A DNA stretch of 64,000 nucleotides from Phycisphaerales bacterium (GCA_947459215.1 CANHCQ010000017.1:1-64000); one strand, 5' to 3'; shown: positions 33,601-41,115, numbered from the stretch's first letter. The notes: a model not told the origin generated them from the letters alone. Program-made: numbers and translations.

Positions 33601-35115
33601 CGTGTAGCCGACCATCGTGCCGACGCCCGAACCTCTGGCGTTCGCCGGGATGCCTCGCTGGCGGCCCCAGTTCACGAAGTCCCACACGATCAGAAAGTAC
33701 GCCGAGATGTTCTTGTCGGCGAGGATCTTCAGCTCGCGCTCCAGCCGCGCCCGCCGGTCCGCGGCGGAGGTGTCGAGGTGTCGAGGTGCCGTGGTGTCGG
33801 GGGAGTTCTTCCCCTCGGCACCTTGAGACCTCGCCACCTTGGCACCTTCCGTCGTCTCGCGGTCCGGCCCGTAGCGCCAGACATAGCCGCCCTCGGCCAG
33901 CAGCCGCAGCGCCCGATTGCACTGCTCCTGGCTCTCCGCCAATTCCTGCGGCGTCGGCGTGTGATCGAACGGCACCAGCTCAAAGTGCGTGCAGTAATCC
34001 TTGTACCACGCCGTCAAGTCCCCGGCATACTTCGGATCATCATGCCGCGGCAAGTCCGCCGCGGGATCCGCGTCCTTGCCCCTCTTTGAGCTTTGAGCTT
34101 TGTCGCTTTGAGCTTTTCCGCGGATCTCCACCCGCACCATCGGCGCGTGATTCGCCCCGATCGGCAGCTCCACATTGCACCGCTCGGCGATCGCGACCGT
34201 GTTGTCACACGCGACTTTGCCGACCTCGCCGTACTGCGTGAACAGGTCGCGCATCTCCTTCGGGCTCTTCACATAGAGCTCGACGGGATAGTGCATCCGC
34301 TGATCGTCGTCTTTGTTCTTGCCGGTCGAGATGCACACGAGCGTGTCGTGCGCGTCGTGGTCCTCGCGCCGCAGGAAGTGCGAGTCGTTGTCGCACACCA
34401 GCGGCAGGTTCAGCTCCTTCGCCAGCCGGATCAGATGCTTGTTGATCGAGTTCTGATCGGCAACGTGGTGCTGCAGTTCCACGAAGAAGCGACCAAGGGT
34501 GTCGGCCCCTCCGTCGCTCCGTCGCTTCGTCGCTTCGTCGCCAAAGACCCTCGCATGCCACACGGCGCTCTCCACCGCCGCGTCCCAGTGGCGCTGATCG
34601 CCGTGGCGCTCGAACTCGAGCAGATGCTCGCCGATCTCGCTGCCCAGGTGGCCGTTGATCGCGATCAGGCCCGCGCTGTGCTTCTCGAGCAGCTCCCGGT
34701 CGATGCGGGGCTTGTAGTAGAACCCGGTGAGGTACGCCTCGGAGCAGAGCACCAGCAGGTTCTTCCAGCCGGTCAGGTTCTCCGCCAGCAGCACGAGGTG
34801 ATACCCGCCCTCGCCGCCGCCGGTGTAGGTCCGGTCCGTCCGCGGCTTGCCCGGCGGCGTGACATACGCCTCAACGCCGAGAATCGGCTTGACGTTCTTC
34901 TCCTTGCACGCCTGATAGAACGCGACGTGCCCGAAGATGTTCCCGTGGTCTGTGATCCCGACACTGGTCATGCCCAGCTCGGCGACCCGCTTCACCAGCT
35001 TGTCGATGCGGTTCCCGCCGTCGAGCAGGGAGTACTCGGTGTGCAGGTGCAGATGGGCGAACTGCTCCTCACGAGGGATCGCGGGGCCAGCAGGGGTTGG
35101 AGCGGCGGGGGGCAT
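30646..35115 (-). CDS. dnaE: DNA polymerase III alpha subunit with in-frame repeat insertions
   Basis: The replicative polymerase, 1,489 residues from the ATG at 35115. The PHP domain starts with FAHLHLHTEYSLLDGG, and DIDIDLCQDGRGDVINYV is the polymerase active-site segment with its aspartates. The C-terminus carries the OB-fold region (IAGIVQGVRTLIVKNGRSAGQKMAVVTIED). Typical DnaE has about 1,150-1,200 residues. The excess sits in discrete inserts: residues about 193-203, 333-344, 423-450, 725-760, 1024-1050, 1075-1108 and 1376-1401. Most coincide with octamer arrays or dispersed repeat copies in the DNA, and all keep the frame. TATCCT lies nine bases upstream of the start. A frame extension to 35190 is ignored. 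Confidence 0.93.
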   Translation of the reverse strand: MPPAAPTPAGPAIPREEQFAHLHLHTEYSLLDGGNRIDKLVKRVAELGMTSVGITDHGNIFGHVAFYQACKEKNVKPILGVEAYVTPPGKPRTDRTYTGGGEGGYHLVLLAENLTGWKNLLVLCSEAYLTGFYYKPRIDRELLEKHSAGLIAINGHLGSEIGEHLLEFERHGDQRHWDAAVESAVWHARVFGDEATKRRSDGGADTLGRFFVELQHHVADQNSINKHLIRLAKELNLPLVCDNDSHFLRREDHDAHDTLVCISTGKNKDDDQRMHYPVELYVKSPKEMRDLFTQYGEVGKVACDNTVAIAERCNVELPIGANHAPMVRVEIRGKAQSDKAQSSKRGKDADPAADLPRHDDPKYAGDLTAWYKDYCTHFELVPFDHTPTPQELAESQEQCNRALRLLAEGGYVWRYGPDRETTEGAKVARSQGAEGKNSPDTTAPRHLDTSAADRRARLERELKILADKNISAYFLIVWDFVNWGRQRGIPANARGSGVGTMVGYTLGLSNACPVQYGLLFERFTDPDRSEYPDIDIDLCQDGRGDVINYVRNKYGHVAQIITFGTMKARAAVRDVGRVFNIPLSEVDKVAKLIPETLNITLDEALEQEPDLKKIYDTDDRIRRVLDNARTLEGQARHASVHAAGVIVATRPLQEIVPLFKQPGTEDNAIVTQWDGPTCEKMGLLKMDFLGLRTLSIIERAKKLITDSLTEEEIWEAVGRGGEYEKLKAAKQQSSNQGKEKGKAAGKRDSEFDALSSAGLSFSHPLDLDRLDYADQTVFELFRRGETTGVFQFESPGMRRLLVEMKPDRLEDLIAANALFRPGPMDLIPDYNRRKHGTEDVPHVHEIVDRYTNETYGVMVYQEQVMQIVHGLGGIKLRDAYTLIKNISKKKHDKIEKERPKFVDGAQKQGLSKQQAENLFELILKFAGYGFNKSHSTGYAIVAYQTAYLKTYFPNHYMAAFLTFESQAQKVSDWISYLEDCKKCRFVQPTGDPKKVAPTIKTGVEVRPPDINLSKADFAVVFEDASRGVPAAAQGTPSNTSSNTPIRAHQGHVRFGMKAIKGTGEKAIEAILRERDGETKRRRDEVEDTSAAGVSPNSVSPSIRLSVSTPFSSLFDFCERVPPGAINKSALENLIKCGCFDSVHGRDNRAAMAATIEQAISAGQKLAADKAAGQGALFGFGGSEAAASALAPKPITLSKADKWTEGETLKFEKEILGFFVSSHPMDQWKRWSTVFTTSTVAGVKASQQDARVIIAGIVQGVRTLIVKNGRSAGQKMAVVTIEDPTGSIECVVFADAYARFSHLVETDKIIFVLGRADLSRGEPQLVTDRLVPIEGSPLSPGRLQVLIDERKLNGTSIPAVEKLAAMLRGSSPDAARLAGNGAGNGATNGAANGSGNGSPTAAPTAKPDSELEALLAKHSLTPFPVELAIGTMHHTAILAAGLRVSLTPKLVDQIEACLGPSTCRIVGGVSVDLTEKKPWEKKFAKSSSDE
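31793..31894. repeat. Inverted octamer-array element inside dnaE
   Basis: Four units of the AGACGRAK type (about 31793-31828) face four inverted units (CTYCGTCT, 31863-31894) across a 34-base spacer. It encodes residues 1075-1108 between ILRER and FSSLFDFCERV, which are adjacent in ordinary DnaE. Confidence 0.88.
32030..32046. repeat. Half copy of the 97-bp element inside dnaE
   Basis: GGACGCCCCGGCTCGC, the right end of the elements at 14059 and 29743, lies in frame and encodes the SRGVP segment of an insert that reads SRGVPAAAQGTPSNTSSNTP. Confidence 0.7.
32837..32942. repeat. Inverted octamer-array element inside dnaE, second
   Basis: Four octamers of the TTTGCTGC/TTTGAGCT type (32911-32942) face a degenerate inverted set (32837-32868) that shares AGCTCAAAGC. 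The insert is Lys/Gln/Ala-rich and lies at residues 725-760. Confidence 0.75.
33767..33848. repeat. Inverted octamer-array element inside dnaE, third
   Basis: Four GAGGTGTC-type octamers (33767-33798) face four inverted ones (GGCACCTT type, 33817-33848) with an 18-base loop. The 82-bp element encodes residues 423-450. Confidence 0.88.
34084..34119. repeat. Heptamer array inside dnaE
   Basis: Four CTTTGAG-type units of 7-8 bp, translated on the minus strand into KAQSDKAQSSKRGK. Confidence 0.75.
34509..34540. repeat. Octamer array inside dnaE
   Basis: Four CTYCGTCG octamers, translated on the minus strand into GDEATKRRSDG. A clear inverted partner is not visible. Confidence 0.8.
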
Positions 35116-35124
35116 CGCAGGGAC

Positions 35125-35130
35125 AGGATA
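35125..35130 (-). promoter_or_regulatory. -10 hexamer TATCCT for dnaE
   Basis: TATCCT ends nine bases before the dnaE ATG on the minus strand. Confidence 0.5.
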
Positions 35131-35205
35131 CCCGCGCGGCCAAGGGACGAGCGACGCGGCCGTAGACGTACCTGTCGTTTGCAAACCCAATCATCGTTTC
35201 GCTTG

Positions 35206-35898
35206 TTACCAAGCGACTTGGATCAGGGTTGGGCGGGGGTAGTAGTTCGGGGACGCGCCCTTCCACGCGACCGGCGATCGGCCACCGATCTGTCCGGGAA
35301 GCTCGGTCTTCGGGTCGTACGTGTAAGTAACGATCTTCGCGGTTGGGAACAGAGAGTCGAAATTCTGCGTGGGATGGCTCGGTCGGAGCACGCTCGGGAG
35401 CGGGTCGAGGGTTTCCATCCGAAACACGACATTTCGTTTCCAGCCTCCGGTGCCAGCAAACGGATTCCCCTTTGTCGGAAGCTCATTCGTGGTTGCACGG
35501 ATCGCAAGAGTGACCTCATTCGCAACAAAGGACAATCCAGCTATCCAGTTATCAACGCCGGGGTTCTCGCCCATGAGCCGCGTGTCAAGCTCTGTCGGAA
35601 TCACTGGAATCCGGATCGTTCCTTGTGGACCAGCGTGCCAAACGAGATTCTCACCTTCTTGGATCGGGTCGGCGGCCCACGCTCTTGCTCCGAACACCTT
35701 TGGCGACATCACACCCAAAATCGCGATGTCCTCTTCTTGTCCGCCGCTCCACGACACCTCCAGCACATAACCCTTTTCGGTCTTGATGACCTTGATCTGC
35801 GCGCCGGAAGTGGCGACGACTTCATCCTCGCGCGCCGACCAGCCAAGAACCGCGGTTGCCAGAACGAACGCCACGCCCAACAAAGCCCACTTCTTCAT
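35206..35898 (-). CDS. Secreted protein of unknown function
   Basis: A 230-residue protein with a signal peptide (MKKWALLGVAFVLATAVLGWSA). The mature part is beta-rich (QIKVIKTEKGYVLEVSWSGG, TIRIPVIPTELDTRLM, NEVTLAIRATTNEL) and ends shortly after KIVTYTYDPK, with no tail. I do not recognise it. The composition (A+T-richer, more Lys, Thr and Asn) differs from its neighbours, which hints at later acquisition. A GAGGTGG ribosome site precedes the ATG at 35898. It lies upstream of dnaE on the same strand, about 90 bases away. Confidence 0.78.
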   Translation of the reverse strand: MKKWALLGVAFVLATAVLGWSAREDEVVATSGAQIKVIKTEKGYVLEVSWSGGQEEDIAILGVMSPKVFGARAWAADPIQEGENLVWHAGPQGTIRIPVIPTELDTRLMGENPGVDNWIAGLSFVANEVTLAIRATTNELPTKGNPFAGTGGWKRNVVFRMETLDPLPSVLRPSHPTQNFDSLFPTAKIVTYTYDPKTELPGQIGGRSPVAWKGASPNYYPRPTLIQVAW

Positions 35899-35977
35899 GT
35901 GCCACCTCGTGTGAAGCCAGCATATCGCCCCGCGTCCACCGCCAACACAGCCCCGTGCGGCGGAGGTTCGGGCCTCA

Positions 35978-36017
35978 CCCTGCTCCGCTGCTCCCCTTCT
36001 CCCCTCCTCCCCTGCCT
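35978..36017. repeat. Octamer array, five units
   Basis: Five CCCTSCTC-type octamers that end three bases before the TACCCT hexamer of pheT. Confidence 0.75.
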
Positions 36018-36020
36018 TTC

Positions 36021-36026
36021 TACCCT
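36021..36026 (+). promoter_or_regulatory. -10 hexamer TACCCT for pheT
   Basis: TACCCT ends eight bases before the pheT ATG at 36035. Confidence 0.5.
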
Positions 36027-36034
36027 CTCCCCCC

Positions 36035-38158
36035 ATGCACATCGCCGCTAAATGGCTCAATTCCTACCTCCAGCCCGGCGACCTCGCGCCCGCTCAGATC
36101 GAGCACGCCCTGATCGACGCCGGCTTTGAGATCGAGTCCTCCGAGGCTCTCTCCGGCGGCGACACCCGTTTCGACGTCGCCATCACCTCCAACCGCGGCG
36201 ACGCCCTCAGTGTCGTCGGCCTCGCCCGCGAGGCCGCCGCGAAGACCGGCCGCGCCTTCAAGTTCCCGACCACCGGCGGCATGACCAAGCCCGAACCCGC
36301 CGCCTCCGGCGATGTCGCCTCCGCCATCACGCTCGAGAACCTCGTCCCCGCCGCGTGCCCGCTCTTCACCCTCCGCGTCATCAAGGGCGTCAAGGTCGGC
36401 CCCAGCCCCAAGTGGCTCGTCGATGCCCTCGAATCCGTCGGCCAGCGCTCCATCAACAACGTCGTCGACGTCACCAACTTCATCAACTTCGAGCTCGGCA
36501 ACCCCTGCCACGTCTTCGATCTCGCCAAGCTCGCACCCACGCCCGGCAGCGGCAAACCCGCGATCGTCGTGCGCGAAGCCACCGAGGGCGAAAAGCTCCT
36601 CACCCTTGACGGCAAACAGCGCGTGCTCAAGGGCTCCGACATCGTCGTCGCCGACGGCGCTCGCGCCCAAGGCCTCGCCGGCATCATGGGCGGCGGCGAC
36701 TCCGAAGTCTCCAATTCCACCGTCGATGTCGCTCTGGAAGTCGCCACCTGGGACCCGGTGAAGGTCCGCACCACCGCCCGCCGCCTGCAGATCCGCACCG
36801 ACGCGAGCCACCGCTACGAGCGCATCGTCGACGCCCGCACGCTCGAGCACGCCGCACGCCGCGCCGCGAGCCTCATCGTCGAAGTCGCCGGTGGCCAGCT
36901 CCTCTCCGGCTCGCTCACCGCCGGCCGCCCGCTCGAGCCGCGTCTGGTCGTCAACCTCCGCCCGGCCCGCTGCTCGGCCATTCTCGGCACACCCGTCAGC
37001 GCGGACGAGATCGCCGGTCTGCTCCAGCGCATCGAGATCGGCGTCGAGAAGCAGGCCGACACGCTCCGCTGCACCATCCCCGTCTTCCGCCCTGATCTCA
37101 CCCGCGAGATCGATCTCATCGAAGAAGTCGCCCGCCTCCGCGGCCTCGACAAGATCCCGCTCGCCGAGAAGCTGCCGGTGGCCGTCAAGCGCCCCCAGGA
37201 TTCCGTCCGCGCCCGCCGCGCCATCGGCAGCGCGCTCAGCGGCCTCGGCTTCTTCGAGACCGTCACCTTCTCGTTCACCCGTCCCGAACGCGCCGCCGCG
37301 TTCATCGCCAGCGACCTCGCCATCGTCGGCGTGGACGACGATCGCCGCGGCGAAGAGCCCACGCTCCGCCCCAGCGTCCTCACCGGCCTGCTCGCCTGCC
37401 GCAAGGCCAACCTCGACGCCCGCGTCACCAACCCCGGCGGCATCCGCCTCTACGAAACCGCCGCCGCCTACGCCCAGAAGCCCGGCACCACCGAGTCCGT
37501 CGAGCACCGCAACCTCGGCCTGCTCATGGACGTCCCCTTCGCCGGCAAGTCCGCCACCCTCGCCGAGAAGCAGGACGGCCTCCGCGCCCTCCGCGGCACG
37601 ATCGAGTCCCTCGTCCGCACCCTCGGCGGCCAGCGCGCCCTTGCAACACTGAAGTTCGAAGCCGCCACGCCCCACGCCAAGGCCTTCGACGCCGGCAGCT
37701 ACGCGAAGATCACGCTCGACGCCAAGCCGCTGGGCTACTGCTCGCTGCTAGCGCACGACGCCGGTGCCCTCTTCGGCATCGACATCCCGCTCGCCGCCGC
37801 CGAGCTCTCGCTCGCCACACTGCTCGCGGCGTTCCCCCCCAAGAGCCAGGTCGCGCTCCTGCCCGAGTTCCCCAGCGTCGAACGCGATCTCTCACCCGTC
37901 GTCGCCGAATCGGTGACATGGGACAAGGTCGCGAGCGTGGTCGACACCGTGCGAGTCTCCGCCGCCCGCATCGAGTCGTGCGCCTTCATCGGCACCTACC
38001 GCGGCAAGCAGCTCGGCCAGGGCAAGAAGAGCGTCACGCTCCGCGTCACCTTCCGCGACAAGGCCAAGACCTTGCGCCACGAAGAGGTCGACCCCGAGAT
38101 CGCCGCGATCATGGACCGCCTCAAGCAAGACGTCAGCGCCGAGTTCCGCACCGCCTGA
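36035..38158 (+). CDS. pheT: Phenylalanyl-tRNA synthetase beta subunit, short form
   Basis: The 707-residue beta subunit of the tetrameric enzyme that charges tRNA-Phe. It opens with MHIAAKWLNSYLQPGDLAPA, and within 40 residues goes directly to FDVAITSNRGDALSVVGLAREAAA. The EMAP/OB tRNA-binding domain that usually sits between these (about 110 residues) is missing. The B3/B4 editing domain (LFTLRVIKGV to NNVVDVTNFINFELGNP), B5 and the C-terminal FDX-ACB anticodon-binding domain (LPEFPSVERDLS to LRVTFRDKAKTLRHEEV) are present. The alpha subunit gene pheS is not adjacent, unlike the common pheST order. Confidence 0.95.
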   Translation: MHIAAKWLNSYLQPGDLAPAQIEHALIDAGFEIESSEALSGGDTRFDVAITSNRGDALSVVGLAREAAAKTGRAFKFPTTGGMTKPEPAASGDVASAITLENLVPAACPLFTLRVIKGVKVGPSPKWLVDALESVGQRSINNVVDVTNFINFELGNPCHVFDLAKLAPTPGSGKPAIVVREATEGEKLLTLDGKQRVLKGSDIVVADGARAQGLAGIMGGGDSEVSNSTVDVALEVATWDPVKVRTTARRLQIRTDASHRYERIVDARTLEHAARRAASLIVEVAGGQLLSGSLTAGRPLEPRLVVNLRPARCSAILGTPVSADEIAGLLQRIEIGVEKQADTLRCTIPVFRPDLTREIDLIEEVARLRGLDKIPLAEKLPVAVKRPQDSVRARRAIGSALSGLGFFETVTFSFTRPERAAAFIASDLAIVGVDDDRRGEEPTLRPSVLTGLLACRKANLDARVTNPGGIRLYETAAAYAQKPGTTESVEHRNLGLLMDVPFAGKSATLAEKQDGLRALRGTIESLVRTLGGQRALATLKFEAATPHAKAFDAGSYAKITLDAKPLGYCSLLAHDAGALFGIDIPLAAAELSLATLLAAFPPKSQVALLPEFPSVERDLSPVVAESVTWDKVASVVDTVRVSAARIESCAFIGTYRGKQLGQGKKSVTLRVTFRDKAKTLRHEEVDPEIAAIMDRLKQDVSAEFRTA

Positions 38159-38218
38159 CGAACCATCGCGCGCAAGCGGAGGGTCGCCGCGATAGCCGTT
38201 CCCCTTCATGCAGCGATT

Positions 38219-38318
38219 TCACCACAGAGACACAGAGGCACAGAGAGAGGGCATGGGTTCAAGACAGGAATGTCTTGACCAACTGCCTCCTGTCAGTGCC
38301 TCTGTGTCTCTGTGGTGA
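38219..38318. repeat. Inverted octamer-array hairpin element
   Basis: A perfect 23-bp inverted repeat (38219-38241 and 38296-38318) built of CACAGAGA/CACAGAGG octamers. The spacer holds a second perfect hairpin, CAAGACA-GGAA-TGTCTTG (38260-38277). It lies between the convergent ends of pheT and trpB and can fold as about 100 nt of RNA in either direction. Confidence 0.9.
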
Positions 38319-38325
38319 GAAAGCC

Positions 38326-39606
38326 TTACTTCGCCCGCAGCCCAAGCAGCCGCGCCGCTTCTTCGACGTCCTTGTCGCCGCGGCCCGAGCAATTGATCAC
38401 CAAGTGCTGATCGTTCTTCATGGACGCCGCCAGCCGTACGCCCTCGGCGATCGCGTGCGAGGTCTCAAGCGCCGGGATGATCCCCTCGGTGTTCGCCAGC
38501 ATCGTGAAGGCGTCGAGCGCCTGCTCGTCGGTGGCGGCGGTGTACGTCACCCGGCCGCTGTCCTTCCAGTACGAGTGCTCGGGCCCGACGCCCGGATAGT
38601 CCAGACCCGCCGAGCACGAATGCACGTTGGCCGTCTGGCCGTCGCCGTTCTGCAGCACGTAGCTCAGCGACCCGTGCAGCACGCCCGGTGAACCGAACGA
38701 CAGCGGTGCCGCGTGATCGCCCTGATTGTTCGAGCGGCCGCCCGCCTCGACACCGATCAGCTTCACCTTGTCGTCGTCGATGAACGGATAGAAGATGCCC
38801 GCCGCGTTCGACCCGCCGCCGACGCACGCCACCACCGCGTCGGGCAAGCGTCCCATGTAGCGCAGGCACTGGGCCTTGCACTCGGTGCCGATGATGGACT
38901 GGAAGTCACGCACGATCATCGGGAACGGGTGCGGCCCGACCACTGAGCCGATGATGTAGTGGGTGTCATCGACCGAGCCCATCCAGTCGCGCATCGCCTC
39001 GTTGGTCGCGTCCTTCAGTGTCCGCGAGCCCGAGTCCACCTCGATCACGCGGGCGCCGAGGATCTTCATGCGGATGACGTTCAGCCGCTGACGGCGTACG
39101 TCCTCGCTGCCCATGTAGACGTCGCACTTGAGTCCCAGATGCGCCGCCGCCGTCGCCGAGGCCACGCCGTGCTGCCCCGCGCCGGTCTCCGCGATGATCC
39201 GCGGCTTGCCCATCCGCTTGGTGAGCAGCCCTTGCCCCAGCGTGTTGTTGATCTTGTGCGCCCCGGTGTGCGCCAGGTCCTCGCGCTTCAGCCAGATCGT
39301 CGCCCCGTTCCCGCGTTGGCCGCTCTTGCCGGCCAGCTCCGCCGCGTACGCGCTCAGCCGCTCGGCCTTGTACAGAGGCGTGGGGCGTCCCACCAATGTG
39401 GCGAAGAGCCCGCGCAGTTCATCCCAGAACGCCCGGTCCTGGCGCACCGACTCGTACACCTCCTCGAGCTGGCGCAGAGCCGCCATCAGCGTCTCGGGGA
39501 CGTACTGCCCGCCGAATGAGCCGAATCGGCCCTCGGGGCTTGGGACTTCGCTGATCCGGGCCTTGACGGCGGTCTCAGACGACCGGGTTGAACTCACGGT
39601 GGACAT
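38326..39606 (-). CDS. trpB: Tryptophan synthase beta chain
   Basis: A 426-residue PLP enzyme that joins indole and serine to give tryptophan. The PLP lysine is in HTGAHKINN, the phosphate loop is [10 protein letters not shown], and [11 protein letters not shown] and [15 protein letters not shown] are conserved segments. An ATG at 39606 six bases after TACACT is the start. The frame stays open for 45 further codons, but that sequence is the translation of the palindrome array at 39649-39739 ([17 protein letters not shown]). No trpA or other trp gene is adjacent. Confidence 0.96.
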   Translation of the reverse strand: MSTVSSTRSSETAVKARISEVPSPEGRFGSFGGQYVPETLMAALRQLEEVYESVRQDRAFWDELRGLFATLVGRPTPLYKAERLSAYAAELAGKSGQRGNGATIWLKREDLAHTGAHKINNTLGQGLLTKRMGKPRIIAETGAGQHGVASATAAAHLGLKCDVYMGSEDVRRQRLNVIRMKILGARVIEVDSGSRTLKDATNEAMRDWMGSVDDTHYIIGSVVGPHPFPMIVRDFQSIIGTECKAQCLRYMGRLPDAVVACVGGGSNAAGIFYPFIDDDKVKLIGVEAGGRSNNQGDHAAPLSFGSPGVLHGSLSYVLQNGDGQTANVHSCSAGLDYPGVGPEHSYWKDSGRVTYTAATDEQALDAFTMLANTEGIIPALETSHAIAEGVRLAASMKNDQHLVINCSGRGDKDVEEAARLLGLRAK

Positions 39607-39612
39607 GGCAGG

Positions 39613-39618
39613 AGTGTA
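39613..39618 (-). promoter_or_regulatory. -10 hexamer TACACT for trpB
   Basis: TACACT ends six bases before the trpB ATG on the minus strand. Confidence 0.55.
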
Positions 39619-39648
39619 GAGAAGGGTGGCAGGGGTGCAGCAAGACAC

Positions 39649-39739
39649 CAGTGGGACCGGCCCCCGGCCGGTCATCGAAATCAGTGGGTCCGGCCTCCGG
39701 CCGGTCATCGAACCCAGTGGGACCGGCCTCCGGCCGGTC
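39649..39739. repeat. Tandem GGCCGGTC palindromes, three copies
   Basis: Three direct copies at 39649, 39682 and 39715 with an exact 33-bp period. Each is CAGTG plus a GGACCGGCCTCCGGCCGGTC-type palindrome; the first has CCC for CTC, the second has GGTCC for GGACC. The spacers ATCGAAAT and ATCGAACC are also alike. Confidence 0.9.
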
Positions 39740-39759
39740 ATCCAGCCTCACTTCGCCGC

Positions 39760-40509
39760 TCACTTCATTCCAGCTTCGATCCCGTTCACCAATCCCGCCT
39801 GTTTCGCCGCTTCGTCCGCCGCTTCCTTGGTCATGGCCCCCAGGTCCACCAGTGCCGCGAGGGCCGCCAGTTGCTCCGCCTTCTTCTTGCTCTGTCCCCA
39901 CGCCTCGGGATAACGCTTGCCGCACATCTCGACGCAGACCTTGAAGCACTTGCTGTGGTCCGGACCCTTTTCATCGAGAACCGGATAGCCGGGCAGCCCC
40001 AGCCCCAGCGATTGGGCGTGCTGCTGCAGAAAGCTCTTGAAGTTCTGCTGGTGGCTGCTGCTCGCGGCACGCTGGATCAACGGGTCGACCAGCGGCACCA
40101 GCATGGCCCGGGCCGCGTCGAAGCCCGCGTCCTGATACACCGCCGCGATGATCGCTTCGAACGCCGCCGCCGCCAGCGACGACGGCTGGTCATTGCCCTG
40201 CATGCCCTTGCCCAGCTTCAGGTGCTTGGGAAGGCCCAGTTCCTTGGCGATCTCGGCGCAGCTCTGGCGGCTGACCACCATCGACTTGATCTTGGTCATC
40301 TCCCCTTCGAGCATCGTCGGGTACTGGTTGTAGATCCGCTCGCAGACCACCAGCCCCAGCACCGCGTCGCCCAGGAACTCCATCCGCTCGTTGCTCTCCG
40401 CCCGCGCTTCCACCAGCGATGCGTGCATCATCGCGCGGCCAAGCAACGCCGCATCGCTGAAACGATGCCCGATCCGAGATTCCAACAACACCCGTGCTGT
40501 TTCATCCAT
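39760..40509 (-). CDS. rnc: Ribonuclease III
   Basis: A 249-residue double-strand-specific endoribonuclease. The signature ERMEFLGDAVLGLVV carries the metal ligands; the second acidic site lies in AAAFEAIIAAVYQDAGFDAAR. The C-terminal double-stranded RNA-binding domain starts near NFKSFLQQHAQSLG and continues through YPVLDEKGPDHSKCFKVCVEMCGKRY and SKKKAEQLAALAAL. The ATG at 40509 is chosen; an upstream frame of 37 codons does not look like protein. RNase III matters for the hairpin elements of this window, because it would cut their long stems if transcribed. Confidence 0.95.
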   Translation of the reverse strand: MDETARVLLESRIGHRFSDAALLGRAMMHASLVEARAESNERMEFLGDAVLGLVVCERIYNQYPTMLEGEMTKIKSMVVSRQSCAEIAKELGLPKHLKLGKGMQGNDQPSSLAAAAFEAIIAAVYQDAGFDAARAMLVPLVDPLIQRAASSSHQQNFKSFLQQHAQSLGLGLPGYPVLDEKGPDHSKCFKVCVEMCGKRYPEAWGQSKKKAEQLAALAALVDLGAMTKEAADEAAKQAGLVNGIEAGMK

Positions 40510-40938
40510 CGCATACCGCCTTGCGCCTGCGCGCCGACCCGCCGCTCCCGCGGCGTGCCCTTCCACTCCCCCAATCGGTTGGCAGCGATGGCTCGACGGT
40601 CGTCCACATCGAGCGAACAACGCCCGTGCCGACGGCCTGCGAGCCGGTCGCTCCCGAACCGCCCGGGCTCCTCACAGCCCAGGCGACTCACGACCAGCGA
40701 CCCCGCTTGGCGGGGCCCGTCATATCGTACAAAACCGCACCGCCCGCGCCAAGCCCGTTTCCGCACCCGCCGCCCGGATTCCGCTCCCAGCAGGTTGTCG
40801 GACAATGACTTACGGCCGGTAGCCTTTGGCCGGGGACGGGGCTATTGTTTTGGCCCGTTTCCGAGCGGTCGGACGGACCCTTTGCACCCTTCTCGGGCCG
40901 TGCGGCTCGCAGATTTTCAGAACGACCAAGGAACAGCC
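40510..40938. other. Divergent intergenic region rnc-rpmH
   Basis: I see no gene here. It holds the 5' region of rnc (left) and of rpmH (right). A CTATTGT segment near 40842 is a possible -10 box for rpmH. I looked for DnaA boxes, since rpmH often lies near an origin, and saw none. Confidence 0.5.
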
Positions 40939-41079
40939 ATGCATTACCCCCATCGCACGAGCCGCATCAAGCGCAAGCGGGCCATCGGTTTCCGCGCCCG
41001 GATGAAGTCGGCCCACGGCCGCAAGATGATGAACCGCAAGCGCCGCGTCGGCCGCAGCCTGAACGTCGCCGACAAGTAG
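40939..41079 (+). CDS. rpmH: 50S ribosomal protein L34
   Basis: A 46-residue ribosomal protein. The family core IKRKRAIGFRARMKSAHGRK is clear, followed by a basic tail (RKRRVGRSLNVADK). The N-terminus MHYPHRTSR differs from the usual KRTYQPS. An AAGGAA ribosome site lies seven bases upstream of the ATG. The usual downstream partner rnpA lies on the opposite strand here. Confidence 0.95.
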   Translation: MHYPHRTSRIKRKRAIGFRARMKSAHGRKMMNRKRRVGRSLNVADK

Positions 41080-41115
41080 TCGCGACGCTCTGCCAGCCGC
41101 GTTCACGCCCAATCA

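Noticed and set aside
30646-35115. Inteins as the cause of the oversized DnaE
   Set aside because: The inserts are 10-40 residues, lack splice-junction Cys/Ser and His-Asn motifs, and coincide with tandem repeats in the DNA.
39607-39741. A 45-residue N-terminal extension of TrpB
   Set aside because: It is the translation of the three palindrome copies and their spacers, and the TACACT box and family alignment support the start at 39606.
40510-40938. Chromosome replication origin next to rpmH
   Set aside because: No DnaA-box cluster, AT-rich unwinding region, dnaA or dnaN gene is visible.
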